Assembly: GCF_024172095.1 (NCBI RefSeq)
Contig: NZ_JAMZDX010000006.1
Location: 620,001 to 684,000 of the forward strand
From: Kitasatospora cinereorecta
GTDB lineage: Bacteria; Actinomycetota; Actinomycetes; Streptomycetales; Streptomycetaceae
DNA: 64,000 nt
Direction: 5' to 3'
A program made the translations under genes and the position numbers. Below the pieces are notes generated by a model. It was not told where the DNA came from, searched no databases, and saw only the letters and a list, made by a program, of their open reading frames with translations. Position 1 is the stretch's first letter, and every line of letters starts with the position of its first letter. Positions 34,587 through 43,568 of this stretch are shown in pieces.

Positions 34587-36371
34587 ATGGCGGGCCAGAG
34601 GGCGGGGTCGTCCGACCAGGACGCCGGCTGGTGGCGGGACGACGAGCCCGGCCACGGCGGCGACTACCGTGACGACGCCCCGCGCCGGGACGACCGACCC
34701 GCCGTGCCCCGCCGCCGCTCCGACCATCACGACGACCTGCCCCGCACCGGCGGCCGCGCCGAGGCCCGCCGCGCCCAGCAGGGCCGCGGCGCCGGCCAGG
34801 CCGGTTCCGGCGGCCACGGCGGACGGGGCCAGGGCCCCGCGGACGGCCGCGGCGCCGGGCGGGCCGCCGGCCGCGGCCGCAAGAAGAAGCGCGGCCGCAA
34901 GAAGCTCGTCGCCTGGATCGCCGTCGGCTCGCTCGGCCTGGTGGTCGCCGCCGCCGGCGCCGTCTACTGGCAGCTCAACGGCAACATCAGCTCGTTCGGC
35001 GACGAGGGCGTCTCCAAGGACCGCCCCGCCGGCGCCCAGGCCGACGCCCAGGGCCGCGTCCCCGTCAACGTCCTGCTGATCGGCTCGGACAGCCGCGCCG
35101 GCGCCAACAAGGACCTCGGCGGCGGCGAGGACGGCGGCGCCCGCTCCGACACCACGATCCTGCTGCACGTCTACGCCGACCACAAACACGCCGTCGGCGT
35201 GTCCTTCCCCCGCGACGCCCTGGTCGACATCCCGCCCTGCCTGCTCCCCAACGGCAAGTGGACCAAGCAGCAGACCGGCGTGATGTTCAACAGCGCCTTC
35301 TCGACCGGCAACACCGACGCGGGCAACCCGGCCTGCACCCAGAACCTGGTCGAGAAGCTCACCGGCATACGCGTCGACCACACCATGGTGGTCAACTTCG
35401 AAGGCTTCGCCTCGATGACCAGCGCCGTCGGCGGCGTCACCGTCTGCCTGCCCAACGACATCCACGAGGGCGACCTCAACCCCAACCTCGGCCACAAGGG
35501 CAAGCTGCTCTACCCCAAGGGCATCCAGAAGGTCGAGGGCCAGGCCGCCCTCGACTACGTCCGCCTGCGCCACGGCATAGGCGACGGCTCCGACGTCGGC
35601 CGCATGCGCCGCCAGCAGGCCTTCCTCTCCTCCCTCATCAAGGAGGTCAAGACCAAGGGCATGGACCCCACCACCCTGCTGCCGCTCGCCAACGCCGCCA
35701 CCAAGTCGCTCACCGTCGACAAGGGTCTGGACTCCGCCAACAAGCTGCTCTCCTTCGGCCTGAGCCTGAAGGACCTCGACCTGCACGACGTCAAGTTCCT
35801 CACCCCGCCCTGGCGCTTCGACAAGGAGCGGATCGCCTTGGTCCACCCCGACGTCGACCAGCTGTGGGCCGCCCTCAAGGCCGACCGCACCCTCGACGGC
35901 GAGGACGCCAGCGGTGGCGCCAGCCCCTCCCCGGCCGCCCCGACCACCGCGGCCGCCGCCCCCGCTCCCGCCACGCCGGCCAGCGGCGCCGGCATCCGGG
36001 TCGGCGTCTACAACGGCACCACCACCGCGGGCCTGTCCACCAAGGCCGCCACCGCGCTGAAGGCCGCCAACTTCACCGTCACCTCGACCGGCAACGCCAG
36101 CTCGCAGACCCACGCCACCACGGTCGTCCAGTACGGCCCCGGCGAGAAGGCCAACGCCCAGACCGTCGCCGCCCTGTTCCCCGGCGCGACCGTGGAGAGC
36201 AGCACCAAGGCCGGCATCTCCCTGGTGCTCGGCAAGGACTACGCGGCCGCGGCCGGTGGCAGCGCCGCCGGCGGCTCCGCCCCCGCCGCCCCCGGGCCGC
36301 TGCCCTCCTCGGTCGCCAAGGAGACCCGCTCCGCGGACGACGACCCCTGCTCCAACGTCAGCTTCGGCTGA
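34587..36371 (+). CDS. LCP-family (LytR-CpsA-Psr) cell-wall glycopolymer ligase
   Basis: 594-residue membrane-anchored protein. A cytoplasmic tail rich in Asp, Arg and Gly (1-105) ends in a KKKRGRKK stop-transfer cluster before one helix (about 108-130, LVAWIAVGSLGLVVAAAG). The extracytoplasmic LCP domain (about 160-390) has the conserved NVLLIGSDSR, SDTTILLHVY, SFPRDALVDIP and DYVRLRHGIGDGSDVGRMRRQQ, the last given as DYVRLRHG plus DVGRMRRQQ, with the Arg and Asp residues that bind polyprenyl phosphate. A Ser/Ala/Pro linker leads to a LytR_C domain (about 470-555, IRVGVYNGTTTAGLS). LCP enzymes attach glycopolymers to peptidoglycan. Confidence 0.93.
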   Translation: MAGQRAGSSDQDAGWWRDDEPGHGGDYRDDAPRRDDRPAVPRRRSDHHDDLPRTGGRAEARRAQQGRGAGQAGSGGHGGRGQGPADGRGAGRAAGRGRKKKRGRKKLVAWIAVGSLGLVVAAAGAVYWQLNGNISSFGDEGVSKDRPAGAQADAQGRVPVNVLLIGSDSRAGANKDLGGGEDGGARSDTTILLHVYADHKHAVGVSFPRDALVDIPPCLLPNGKWTKQQTGVMFNSAFSTGNTDAGNPACTQNLVEKLTGIRVDHTMVVNFEGFASMTSAVGGVTVCLPNDIHEGDLNPNLGHKGKLLYPKGIQKVEGQAALDYVRLRHGIGDGSDVGRMRRQQAFLSSLIKEVKTKGMDPTTLLPLANAATKSLTVDKGLDSANKLLSFGLSLKDLDLHDVKFLTPPWRFDKERIALVHPDVDQLWAALKADRTLDGEDASGGASPSPAAPTTAAAAPAPATPASGAGIRVGVYNGTTTAGLSTKAATALKAANFTVTSTGNASSQTHATTVVQYGPGEKANAQTVAALFPGATVESSTKAGISLVLGKDYAAAAGGSAAGGSAPAAPGPLPSSVAKETRSADDDPCSNVSFG

Positions 36372-36379
36372 CCCGCCCC

Positions 36380-36404
36380 CGGGGGCGCGCCCACCGCGCC
36401 CCCG
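36380..36404. terminator. bidirectional hairpin between LCP and HAD genes
   Basis: Perfect 10-bp stem CGGGGGCGCG/CGCGCCCCCG with a 5-nt loop in the 43-bp space between convergent stop codons. Confidence 0.8.
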
Positions 36405-36414
36405 GCGAGAGGGG

Positions 36415-37260
36415 CTAGCCCACGCCGTAGAGCCGCTCCAGGACGACGGCCACGCCGTCCTCGTCCTGGGAGAGCGTCACCTCGTCGGCGACCGCCTTCA
36501 GTTCCTCGTGCGCGTCGGCCATCGCCACGCCGTACCCGGCCCAGCCGAACATCGGCACGTCATTGGGCATGTCGCCGAACGCGATCGTCTCCGCCCTGCG
36601 GACGCCCAGGCGCCGCGCGGCGATCGACAGCCCGGTCGCCTTGCTCAGGCCCAGCGGCAGCAGCTCCACCACCCCGGGACCGGCGACCGTGACGCCCGCC
36701 AGCTGGCCGGCCACCGCCCGTGCGGCCCCGGCGAGGGCGTCGTCGTCCAACGCGGGGTGCTGGATGAACAGCTTGGCGATCGGGGCGGCCAGCAGCTCGC
36801 CCGGGTCCACCGCGCGTACGGGCAGTTCGGTGCCGATCCGCAGCGCGTACCCGGGGCCGGTCACCACCTCGCCGTCCAGCCCGTCCCGGGCCGCGGCGAC
36901 CGCGAGCGGGCCGACCTCGGCCTCGATCTTGGCCAGGGCGGCGGCCGCCAGCTGCCGGTCCAGCGTCACCGAGGTGAGCAGCCGGTGCGCGCCCGCGTCG
37001 TAGACCTGGGCACCCTGGCCGCAGACCGCCAGCCCGGTGTAGCCCATCCGTTCCAGCAGCGGGCGGGTCCAGCCGGCCGAGCGGCCGGTGACCACGATGT
37101 GCCGGGCGCCGAGGGCGGTCACGGCCGCCAGGGCGGCGCCGGTGCGCTCGGAGACGGTCTCCGCGGAGGTCAGCAGAGTGCCGTCCAGGTCGGTGGCGAC
37201 CAGCCGGAAGGGCAGGTCGCCACCGGGGGAGACGTCCGCCGGGTGGCTCGTGGTGCTCAT
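36415..37260 (-). CDS. HAD-superfamily phosphatase, Cof type
   Basis: 281-residue HAD phosphatase with motif I ATDLDGTLL (near residue 22), motif II VVTGRSAGW and the metal-binding motif GDMPNDVPM near 225. It is a paralogue of the protein at 8113-8925 with the same TVSERTGAAL segment after motif I. It starts 35 bp after the serS stop on the same strand, so it is probably co-transcribed with serS. The substrate is unknown. Confidence 0.9.
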   Translation of the reverse strand: MSTTSHPADVSPGGDLPFRLVATDLDGTLLTSAETVSERTGAALAAVTALGARHIVVTGRSAGWTRPLLERMGYTGLAVCGQGAQVYDAGAHRLLTSVTLDRQLAAAALAKIEAEVGPLAVAAARDGLDGEVVTGPGYALRIGTELPVRAVDPGELLAAPIAKLFIQHPALDDDALAGAARAVAGQLAGVTVAGPGVVELLPLGLSKATGLSIAARRLGVRRAETIAFGDMPNDVPMFGWAGYGVAMADAHEELKAVADEVTLSQDEDGVAVVLERLYGVG

Positions 37261-37294
37261 CGTCGGTACGTCTCCCGGACGGGTGCTCGCGTGC

Positions 37295-38572
37295 TTACTT
37301 GGCGACCGGCTCGATCACCGATCGTCCGCCGAGGAACGGGCGCAGCGCCTCCGGCACGACCACCGAGCCGTCGGCCTGCTGGTGGTTCTCCAGCAGTGCG
37401 ACGATCACCCGCGGGACGGCGACCAGGGTGCCGTTCAGGGTGGCCAGCGGGCGGGCCTTGCCGTCCTCGCGCATCCGGATCGACAGCCGGCGCGACTGGT
37501 ACTCGGTGGTGTTGGACGTCGAGGTGACCTCGCGGTACTTGCCCTGGGTCGGGATCCAGGCCTCGATGTCGAACTTGCGGGCGGCCGAGGCGCCGAGGTC
37601 GCCGGAGGCGACGTCGATCACCCGGTACGGCAGCTCCAGCGCGTTGAGGAAGTCCTTCTCCCACTGGAGCAGGCGGCGGTGCTCGGCCTCGGCGTCCTCG
37701 GGCGTGGTGAAGACGAACATCTCCACCTTCTCGAACTGGTGCACCCGGATGATGCCGCGGGTGTCCTTGCCGTACGTGCCGGCCTCGCGGCGGAAGCAGG
37801 ACGAGTAGCCGGCGTACCGCAGCGGCAGCTTCTCGGCGTCGATGATCTCGTCCATGTGGTACGCCGCCAGCGGGACCTCGCTGGTGCCGACCAGGTACCG
37901 CTCGTCGTCCTCGAGGAAGTACACGTTCTCGGCGGCCTGGCCGAGGAAGCCGGTGCCGTCCATGGCGGCCGGGCGGACCAGCGCCGGGGTGATCATCGGG
38001 GTGAAGCCGGCCGCGGTGGCCTGCGCCATGGCCATGTTGACCAGGGCGAGCTCCAGCAGGGCGCCCGGGCCGGTCAGGTAGTAGGAGCGGGCGCCGGCGA
38101 CCTTGGCGCCGCGCTCGGTGTCGATCGCGCCGAGGATCTGGCCCAGCTCGACGTGGTCGCGGGGCTCGAAGCCCTCGGCGGCGAAGTCGCGCGGGGTGCC
38201 GATCTCCTCGAGGGTGACGAAGTCCTCCTCGCCGCCCACCGGCGCGGCCGGGTCGATCAGGTTGGCCAGCGAGCGCAGCAGGCGGTCGGCCTCGTCCCGG
38301 GCCTCGTTCTGCTCGGCGTCGGCGGCCTTGACCGCGGCGGCCAGCTCCTTGGTGCGCTCGAGCAGCGCGGACTTCTCCTCGCCCTTGGCCTGGGCGACCT
38401 GCTTGCCGAGCACCTTCTGCTCGTTGCGCAGTTCGTCGAAGCGACTGCCCGAGGACCGGCGGCGCTCGTCGGCAGACAGGAGGGCGTCGACCAGGTCGAC
38501 GTCCTCACCACGGGCGCGCTGCGAGGCGCGCACTCGATCCGGGTCCTCACGGAGCAGGCGAAGGTCAATCAC
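37295..38572 (-). CDS. serS: seryl-tRNA synthetase
   Basis: 425 residues, normal length. The N-terminal long antiparallel coiled coil that contacts tRNA-Ser (about 30-105, for example NEQKVLGKQVAQAKGEEKSA) is followed by the class II core: motif 2 around YSSCFRREAGTYGKDTRGI and motif 3 around ATLNGTLVAVPRVIVALLEN. It charges tRNA-Ser and, as precursor, tRNA-Sec with serine. The start MIDLRLLREDPDRVRASQ is the family's standard N-terminus. The 608-bp upstream region contains a cluster of DnaA-box-like 9-mers instead of an obvious T-box or other leader. Confidence 0.97.
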   Translation of the reverse strand: MIDLRLLREDPDRVRASQRARGEDVDLVDALLSADERRRSSGSRFDELRNEQKVLGKQVAQAKGEEKSALLERTKELAAAVKAADAEQNEARDEADRLLRSLANLIDPAAPVGGEEDFVTLEEIGTPRDFAAEGFEPRDHVELGQILGAIDTERGAKVAGARSYYLTGPGALLELALVNMAMAQATAAGFTPMITPALVRPAAMDGTGFLGQAAENVYFLEDDERYLVGTSEVPLAAYHMDEIIDAEKLPLRYAGYSSCFRREAGTYGKDTRGIIRVHQFEKVEMFVFTTPEDAEAEHRRLLQWEKDFLNALELPYRVIDVASGDLGASAARKFDIEAWIPTQGKYREVTSTSNTTEYQSRRLSIRMREDGKARPLATLNGTLVAVPRVIVALLENHQQADGSVVVPEALRPFLGGRSVIEPVAK

Positions 38573-38671
38573 GGGGCCAGCCTACCGGGGGAGGGGTGGC
38601 GGAATCTGCCATCCTGTGCACCGTCCGATCACGGGGTGCGGACCGGGACGGTGGGAAGCCCGCCGGGCGCC

Positions 38672-39031
38672 TGGGGATAACCGCCCGAATCCTGTGGATA
38701 ACTCTGGTGGACAACCCGCTCCCGGCCCTGTTTTCCACAGGATGGGCGCCGCACCTGTGGATCGTCGATTGCCTGCGGACGGTTCTGCGATCGACCGATG
38801 AATTGAGGTTTCAAACCTCGATAGGCCTTCCCGAGTGAGGGAATTCGCTCGCTCGGACGGGTGATTTGATGGCTCAAGGGTGACTCTGGTGCGATAGATC
38901 CGATCTGCGCCCCTAGTCGATGATCTGACCGGACTCGCCAGTAGCTATACCGGTTTGTCGACTCGTCCCCAAGCCTGTGGATAACTCGCGGATCGGGCCG
39001 CCTGTGGATGGCGGCCGCTGCTTGTGGATGA
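38672..39031. other. cluster of eight DnaA-box-like 9-mers between serS and pheA
   Basis: In the 608-bp gap 38573-39180, TGTGGATAA occurs exactly at 38693-38701 and 38976-38984. Near matches: TGGGGATAA 38672, GGTGGACAA 38706, TGTGGATCG 38756, TGTGGATGG 39003, TGTGGATGA 39023, and the reverse-oriented TTTTCCACA 38731. Seven share one orientation. Such density is not expected by chance at this base composition. Clusters of DnaA boxes outside oriC are known in Streptomyces coelicolor and modulate replication initiation. No gene is supported in this gap. Confidence 0.7.
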
Positions 39032-39141
39032 CGGCCCCGAACGCCCCACCGGGGCCCCGGCCTGCCCGAACGCCGCCGTGCGGCGTCCCGGTGAACGGTC
39101 TTCGACCGGCCAGGTGACGTTCCGGCGTGTTGGAAATGAAC

Positions 39142-39163
39142 GGCCCGGAATCAGGTCCGGGCC
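39142..39163 (-). terminator. hairpin downstream of pheA
   Basis: Eight-base-pair stem GGCCCGGA/TCCGGGCC with a 6-nt centre, 18 bp beyond the pheA stop in the direction of its transcription. Confidence 0.65.
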
Positions 39164-39180
39164 ATTCCGAAAGGAATCGG

Positions 39181-40116
39181 TCAGATCTCGCCGCGGCCGT
39201 CGAGACAGCGCGACAGCCAGTCCGCCGCCCCCGCGAAGTCGTCGTCCGAGGTGCCCGGCCGCACCGGCGAGGAAGCGCCCTTGTCGGCCCTCGGGTACGA
39301 ACCGAGGAAGCGCACCTGCGGGCAGATCCGCTTGAGTCCCATCAGCGCCTCGCTCACCCGGCGCTCGCTGAGGTGCCCCTCGCAGTCGATCAGGAAGCAG
39401 TAGCTGCCCATGCCCTCGCCGGTCGGCCGGGACTCGATCCGCATCAGGTTGATGCCGCGCACCGCGAACTCCTGCAGCAGCTCCAGCAGCGCGCCCGGGT
39501 GGTCGTCCGGCAGCCAGACCACCATCGACGTCTTGTCCGAACCGGTCGCCGAGGACACCCGCCCGGGGCGGCCGACCAGGATGAACCGGGTGGTCGGGTC
39601 GGCCGCGTCGTGGATCTCGTCGACCAGCACGTCCAGCCCGTACAGCGGCGCGGCGAACGACCCCGCCACCGCCGCGTCGTAGCGGCCCTCCTGCACCAGC
39701 CGGGCGCCCTCCGCGTTGGACGACGCCGACTCCCACTGCGCGTCCGGCAGGTTGGTGGCCAGCCAGCGGCGGACCTGGGCCTGCGCCACCGGGTGGCTGG
39801 CGACCGTCTTGACGTCGCCGAGCGCGGTGCCCGGACGCACCAGCAGCGCGAACGAGATCGGCAGCAGCACCTCGCGGTAGATCATCAGCGGCGTGCCGTT
39901 GACCAGCTCGTCGCTGGTGGCGGTGACCGCGCCCTCGACCGAGTTCTCCACCGCGACGAACGCCCCGGCCGCCTCCCCGTTGCGCACCGCGTCCAGCGCC
40001 GCCGGCACCGAGGAGAGCGGCACCAGCTCCCGCGTCCCCGCCTCCGGCAGGGTGCGCAGCGCCATCTCGGTGAAGGTGCCCGCGGGCCCGAGATAGGTGT
40101 AGCGGGTCGCCGACAT
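39181..40116 (-). CDS. pheA: prephenate dehydratase
   Basis: Monofunctional prephenate dehydratase of 311 residues: prephenate to phenylpyruvate in phenylalanine synthesis. The catalytic domain (1-185) starts RYTYLGPAGTFTEMAL and contains ENSVEGAVTAT and the PTTRFILVGR motif with the key Thr. The regulatory ACT domain (about 195-275) has the GALLELLQEFAVRGINLMR helix and the ESRPTGEGMG loop that binds phenylalanine, so feedback inhibition is expected. ATG 40116 is the family start. A ~35-residue C-terminal tail ends SRCLDGRGEI. A terminator follows at 39142-39163. Confidence 0.96.
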   Translation of the reverse strand: MSATRYTYLGPAGTFTEMALRTLPEAGTRELVPLSSVPAALDAVRNGEAAGAFVAVENSVEGAVTATSDELVNGTPLMIYREVLLPISFALLVRPGTALGDVKTVASHPVAQAQVRRWLATNLPDAQWESASSNAEGARLVQEGRYDAAVAGSFAAPLYGLDVLVDEIHDAADPTTRFILVGRPGRVSSATGSDKTSMVVWLPDDHPGALLELLQEFAVRGINLMRIESRPTGEGMGSYCFLIDCEGHLSERRVSEALMGLKRICPQVRFLGSYPRADKGASSPVRPGTSDDDFAGAADWLSRCLDGRGEI

Positions 40117-40241
40117 GACCGCCTCCGTGGCTGCGTGGTAACGAAACCGCCACTCTAGTCTCGCGCGCCCGGCCGGGTTCCCCCGTTCCACCCAGTGGTC
40201 CGGTCTCCCGCAGCCCCGGCCTTCAGTCCTCCAGCCGGCTC

Positions 40242-41480
40242 TCAGCCCTCCAGCAGTGGCTGACCCACGTACCCGCCCTCGGGCGCCCCCGGCGGGACGG
40301 CGTACAGGCCGCTCGCCTCGTGCCGCAGGAACCGCGCCAGCCCGTCGCCGCGGGCCAGCCGGCGCTGCACCGGTACGAAGCCCCGTGCCGGGTCCGCCTG
40401 GAAGGCGACGAACAGCAGTCCCGCGTCCGGCGAACCGTCCGCGAGCAGCCCGTCCTGGTACGAGAAGCCGCGCCGGAGCATCGCCGCGCCGCCGTTGGAC
40501 GCGGGGGCGGCGACCCGGATGTGCGCGTCCGGTGCCACCGCCAGGGTGCCGTCCGGGTGGGTGACCGCCAGGTCGACCGGCGTGCGCTCGGTGGCGTCCG
40601 CCCCGCCCGACAGCGGCGCGCCGTCCGCCTTGCGGCGGCCGATCACCCGCTCCTGCCGGTCGGTGGGCAGGCCCTCCCAGTCGTCCAGCAGCATCCGGAT
40701 CCGGCGCACCACCGCGTAGCTGCCGCCGGCCAGCCACGCCGGACCGTCGGCGAACACCTTCGCCGCGAAGTCCGCCTCGGTGGGCTTCGGGTTGTTGGTG
40801 CCGTCCACCTGACCCATCAGGTTCCGCCCCGTCATCGGGTGCGGCGTCGCCCCCGGCGTACGGGCGAACCCCGACATCTGCCACCGCGGCACCGCCAGCC
40901 CCGCCGCCTGCTTCTGCAGCACCCGCAGCGCGTGGAACGCCACCAGCGCGTCGTCCGCGCCGATCTGCACCCACAGGTCGCCGTCGCTGCGCGCCGGGTC
41001 GAGCGCGTCGCCCGGGAACGCGGGCAGCGGCACCAGCGCCTCCGGACGGCGGTCGGCCAGGCCCGCCTTGTCGAACAGCGAGTGGCCGAAGCCGAAGGTG
41101 ACCGTGAGCGAGCACGGGCCGGCGTCCAGCGCGATCTGGTTCTCCTGCCCGTCCGCCGCCCCGCCCGCCATCAGCCGGGCGGCGGTGGCGGACCAGGTGC
41201 GGAGCAGCGTCCGCAGCCCGTCCCGGCCGACGGCGGGCGCCAGGTCGAAGGCCGCCAGGTGGGCGCGGGCCTGCGGCGGCTGGAGGATCCCCGCCTGGTG
41301 CGGACCGTGGAACGGGACCGCGGCAGTGCCGAGATCCGGGGTGCCGTCGGGCTGCCGGACGGCGAGGGCCCGCTCGCCCGCCACCGCACCGACCGCGCCG
41401 ATCGCCAGCCCGGCGCCGGCTCCGCCGAGCAGGGCCCGCCGCGACACGCTGCGCGCGGCCCGCCCCTGCCTCTGCCTCAT
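40242..41480 (-). CDS. dtpA: Tat-exported DyP-type haem peroxidase (DtpA/EfeB-like)
   Basis: 412 residues. The N-terminus has a twin-arginine signal (SVSRRALLGG plus AGAGLAIGAVGAVAG). The DyP domain shows GRNLMGQVDGTNNP, the GxxDGT motif whose Asp is the distal catalytic acid, and the C-terminal HIRVAAPASN and MLRRGFSY segments around the proximal haem His. In Streptomyces lividans the orthologous DtpA is secreted, is encoded with Sco and ECuC, and supports maturation of the copper radical oxidase GlxA. The ATG overlaps the CopCD stop (ATGA), confirming the operon. Confidence 0.9.
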   Translation of the reverse strand: MRQRQGRAARSVSRRALLGGAGAGLAIGAVGAVAGERALAVRQPDGTPDLGTAAVPFHGPHQAGILQPPQARAHLAAFDLAPAVGRDGLRTLLRTWSATAARLMAGGAADGQENQIALDAGPCSLTVTFGFGHSLFDKAGLADRRPEALVPLPAFPGDALDPARSDGDLWVQIGADDALVAFHALRVLQKQAAGLAVPRWQMSGFARTPGATPHPMTGRNLMGQVDGTNNPKPTEADFAAKVFADGPAWLAGGSYAVVRRIRMLLDDWEGLPTDRQERVIGRRKADGAPLSGGADATERTPVDLAVTHPDGTLAVAPDAHIRVAAPASNGGAAMLRRGFSYQDGLLADGSPDAGLLFVAFQADPARGFVPVQRRLARGDGLARFLRHEASGLYAVPPGAPEGGYVGQPLLEG

Positions 41481-43534
41481 TTGTCCAGCTTCAGCTGCTG
41501 GACGGCCGTGACCTGGTCGATGTCCGACGAGCGGACCGTCACCGAGACCACCCAGTTGCCGGCCAGGGGCAGCTGGGCGACCCCGGACCAGCGGCCCGTG
41601 CCCTCCGCCTTGAGGGCGACCGGGAGGGGGCCGAGGTCGCGGTCGGGGAGGGTGAAGGCGAGCTGCAGCTCCGGGACGTCGATGGGCCGGCCGGAGGCGT
41701 CGTCCAGCGTGAGCCCGACCGCGTTCGGGCCGACCCCGGCGGGGTTGACGGTGACCGTCGCGGTGCCCTTGGCGTTGGCGGTGGAGCCCCCGGTGTTGTA
41801 CGGGATCTTCAGTTCGACGGTGCGTCCCGGGACCGTGGACACGCCGGGCGCGGGGGTCTGGGCCTGGGCGGCGGGGGCGGCGGCGACGGCTTCGGCGACG
41901 CGTCCGGGCGGGGAGTTGGTCAGCATCGTGGTGACCACCAGCACGGCCACCGCCACCGCGGACTCGACCAGCACCGAGCGCCGCAGTCCGGCCCGTGCGG
42001 GGGTGCCGTCCTGCGCCAGGCGGGCGCCGGCGGCCTCCCGGACGGCGCGCTGCCGGGCGAGCTGGGCCTCCCGCACCGCGTCGCCGCCCCCGGACGCCGC
42101 CGAGGCGGACGCCCCGGCCGGCGCGCCGACCGCGACCGCCTTCGACTCGTCGTCCGCGACCGCCTCCGCAGCCCCGGCCTCGGCCGCCACGGCGCCGGTC
42201 GCGTCGGCGACCCATACCCGGGCGATCCAGGACCGGGAGATCCAGGCCACCCCGACCATCGCCGCGACGCAGCCGACCTTGATCAGCAGCAGCCGCCCGT
42301 ACTCGGTGTCGACCAGGGCGCTCCAGCTGCCCAGCCCGCGCCAGGACTGGTAGACGCCGGTGACGGTGAGCGCGGTGACGGCGGCGAGGGCCAGCTTGGA
42401 GAAGCGTTCCACCCCGGCGACCGGGAGGCCGTGGCGCAGGCCGACCAGCAGGGTGGCGAGCCCGCCGAGCCACAGGGCCATGGCGAGCAGGTGGACGGAG
42501 GCCAGCGGCAGGGCGAGCCAGACCTGGATGCCGACCGCGGAGTGGTCGGCGCCGACCCAGGTGGCGGTGAGGGCGACGGCCAACGCGAGGCCGACCACGC
42601 CGAGGCCGAGCCGGGCGTCCCAGCCGGGGCGCTGCGCGGCGCGCTGTTCGAGCTGCCGCAGCTCGGCCTCCTCCGCGTCCTCGTCCCCCGTGGCCGAGCC
42701 GCCACCGCCGGCGCTCGCGGCCGGCTGTACGGCGGCGCTCTGGCCGAGCTGGCCGACCAGCAGGGACAGGAAGACGCCGGAGGCGGCGAGCAGCAGCAGG
42801 CGGGCGGCGAGCGCGGTGCCGATCCGTTCGTCCAGGGTGCCGCGGACCAGCGAGAGGTCGAGCGCCTGGGCGATGCCGGTGCCGCGCTCGTACGGGCCGC
42901 GCAGCAGCAGCACGGCGACGGTGGAGGTGAGCAGGGCGATCCAGCCGGTCATCAGCAGGCGCTGCACGGCGTGGACGGCGATGCCGCGCGGCCAGACGAT
43001 CAGGACGAACGCGGCGGCGCCGGCCAGCAGGGCGAACGCGCCGTAGGCGACGGCCCGGCCGGTGCCGTAGACGAAGGAGACGACGCCGTCGGCCTTGGCG
43101 GTCTGGACGGCCGAGGCGGAGACGGAGGTGTCGGAGGGGGCGCCGATCGAGAAGGTGAAGGCGCCGCCGATGGGATGGGAGTCCTCGGAGACGACCCGCC
43201 AGGCGACGGTGTAGGTGCCGTTGGCGAGGCCGGACCGGAGCGTGACCCGGGCGGTGTCGGCCTTGCCGTCGACGTGGGTGGAGTTGCCGTTGTCGACCGG
43301 CTTGCCGGCGGGGTCGAGGACCCGGACGGAGTCGCCGGGCAGCGAGACGTCCTCGCTGAAGGTGAGGGTGACGGCGTCGGGCGCGTTCGGCACGACCGAG
43401 TTCTGCGCCGGGTCGGTGCGGACCAGCGTGGCGTGGGCGGAGGCGGTGGACGCCCCGCCGAGCACCAGCGCCAGGGCGGCGCCCAGGACGGCGAGCAGCG
43501 CGCCCAGTCTGCGGGCCGTACGCGTGGCGGTCAC
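41477..43534 (-). CDS. CopC-CopD fusion copper-resistance protein
   Basis: 685 residues. A signal peptide ends in STASA, and the mature protein begins HATLVRTDPAQ: the N-terminal His is the usual CopC Cu(II) ligand, with DSHPIGGAFTFSI at the end of the CopC domain (about 36-135). A CopD membrane domain of about eight helices follows (about 165-510), with long Ala/Glu loops between helices, then one more helix and a C-terminal soluble domain (VELKIPYNTGG, WSGVAQLPLAGNWVVSVTV) resembling YtkA/FixH-type domains. GTG 43534 has GGGAG at 6-nt spacing; ATG 43561 is an alternative. It likely moves copper across the membrane. Confidence 0.88.
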   Translation of the reverse strand: MTATRTARRLGALLAVLGAALALVLGGASTASAHATLVRTDPAQNSVVPNAPDAVTLTFSEDVSLPGDSVRVLDPAGKPVDNGNSTHVDGKADTARVTLRSGLANGTYTVAWRVVSEDSHPIGGAFTFSIGAPSDTSVSASAVQTAKADGVVSFVYGTGRAVAYGAFALLAGAAAFVLIVWPRGIAVHAVQRLLMTGWIALLTSTVAVLLLRGPYERGTGIAQALDLSLVRGTLDERIGTALAARLLLLAASGVFLSLLVGQLGQSAAVQPAASAGGGGSATGDEDAEEAELRQLEQRAAQRPGWDARLGLGVVGLALAVALTATWVGADHSAVGIQVWLALPLASVHLLAMALWLGGLATLLVGLRHGLPVAGVERFSKLALAAVTALTVTGVYQSWRGLGSWSALVDTEYGRLLLIKVGCVAAMVGVAWISRSWIARVWVADATGAVAAEAGAAEAVADDESKAVAVGAPAGASASAASGGGDAVREAQLARQRAVREAAGARLAQDGTPARAGLRRSVLVESAVAVAVLVVTTMLTNSPPGRVAEAVAAAPAAQAQTPAPGVSTVPGRTVELKIPYNTGGSTANAKGTATVTVNPAGVGPNAVGLTLDDASGRPIDVPELQLAFTLPDRDLGPLPVALKAEGTGRWSGVAQLPLAGNWVVSVTVRSSDIDQVTAVQQLKLDK

Positions 43535-43568
43535 CTGTGGCTCCCTCGGCTCGGTCGGCATCGCGGCT

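Noticed and set aside
38596..38838. 80-codon forward frame in the serS-pheA gap
   Set aside because: No ribosome site or family similarity. The DnaA-box-like 9-mers explain the sequence better.
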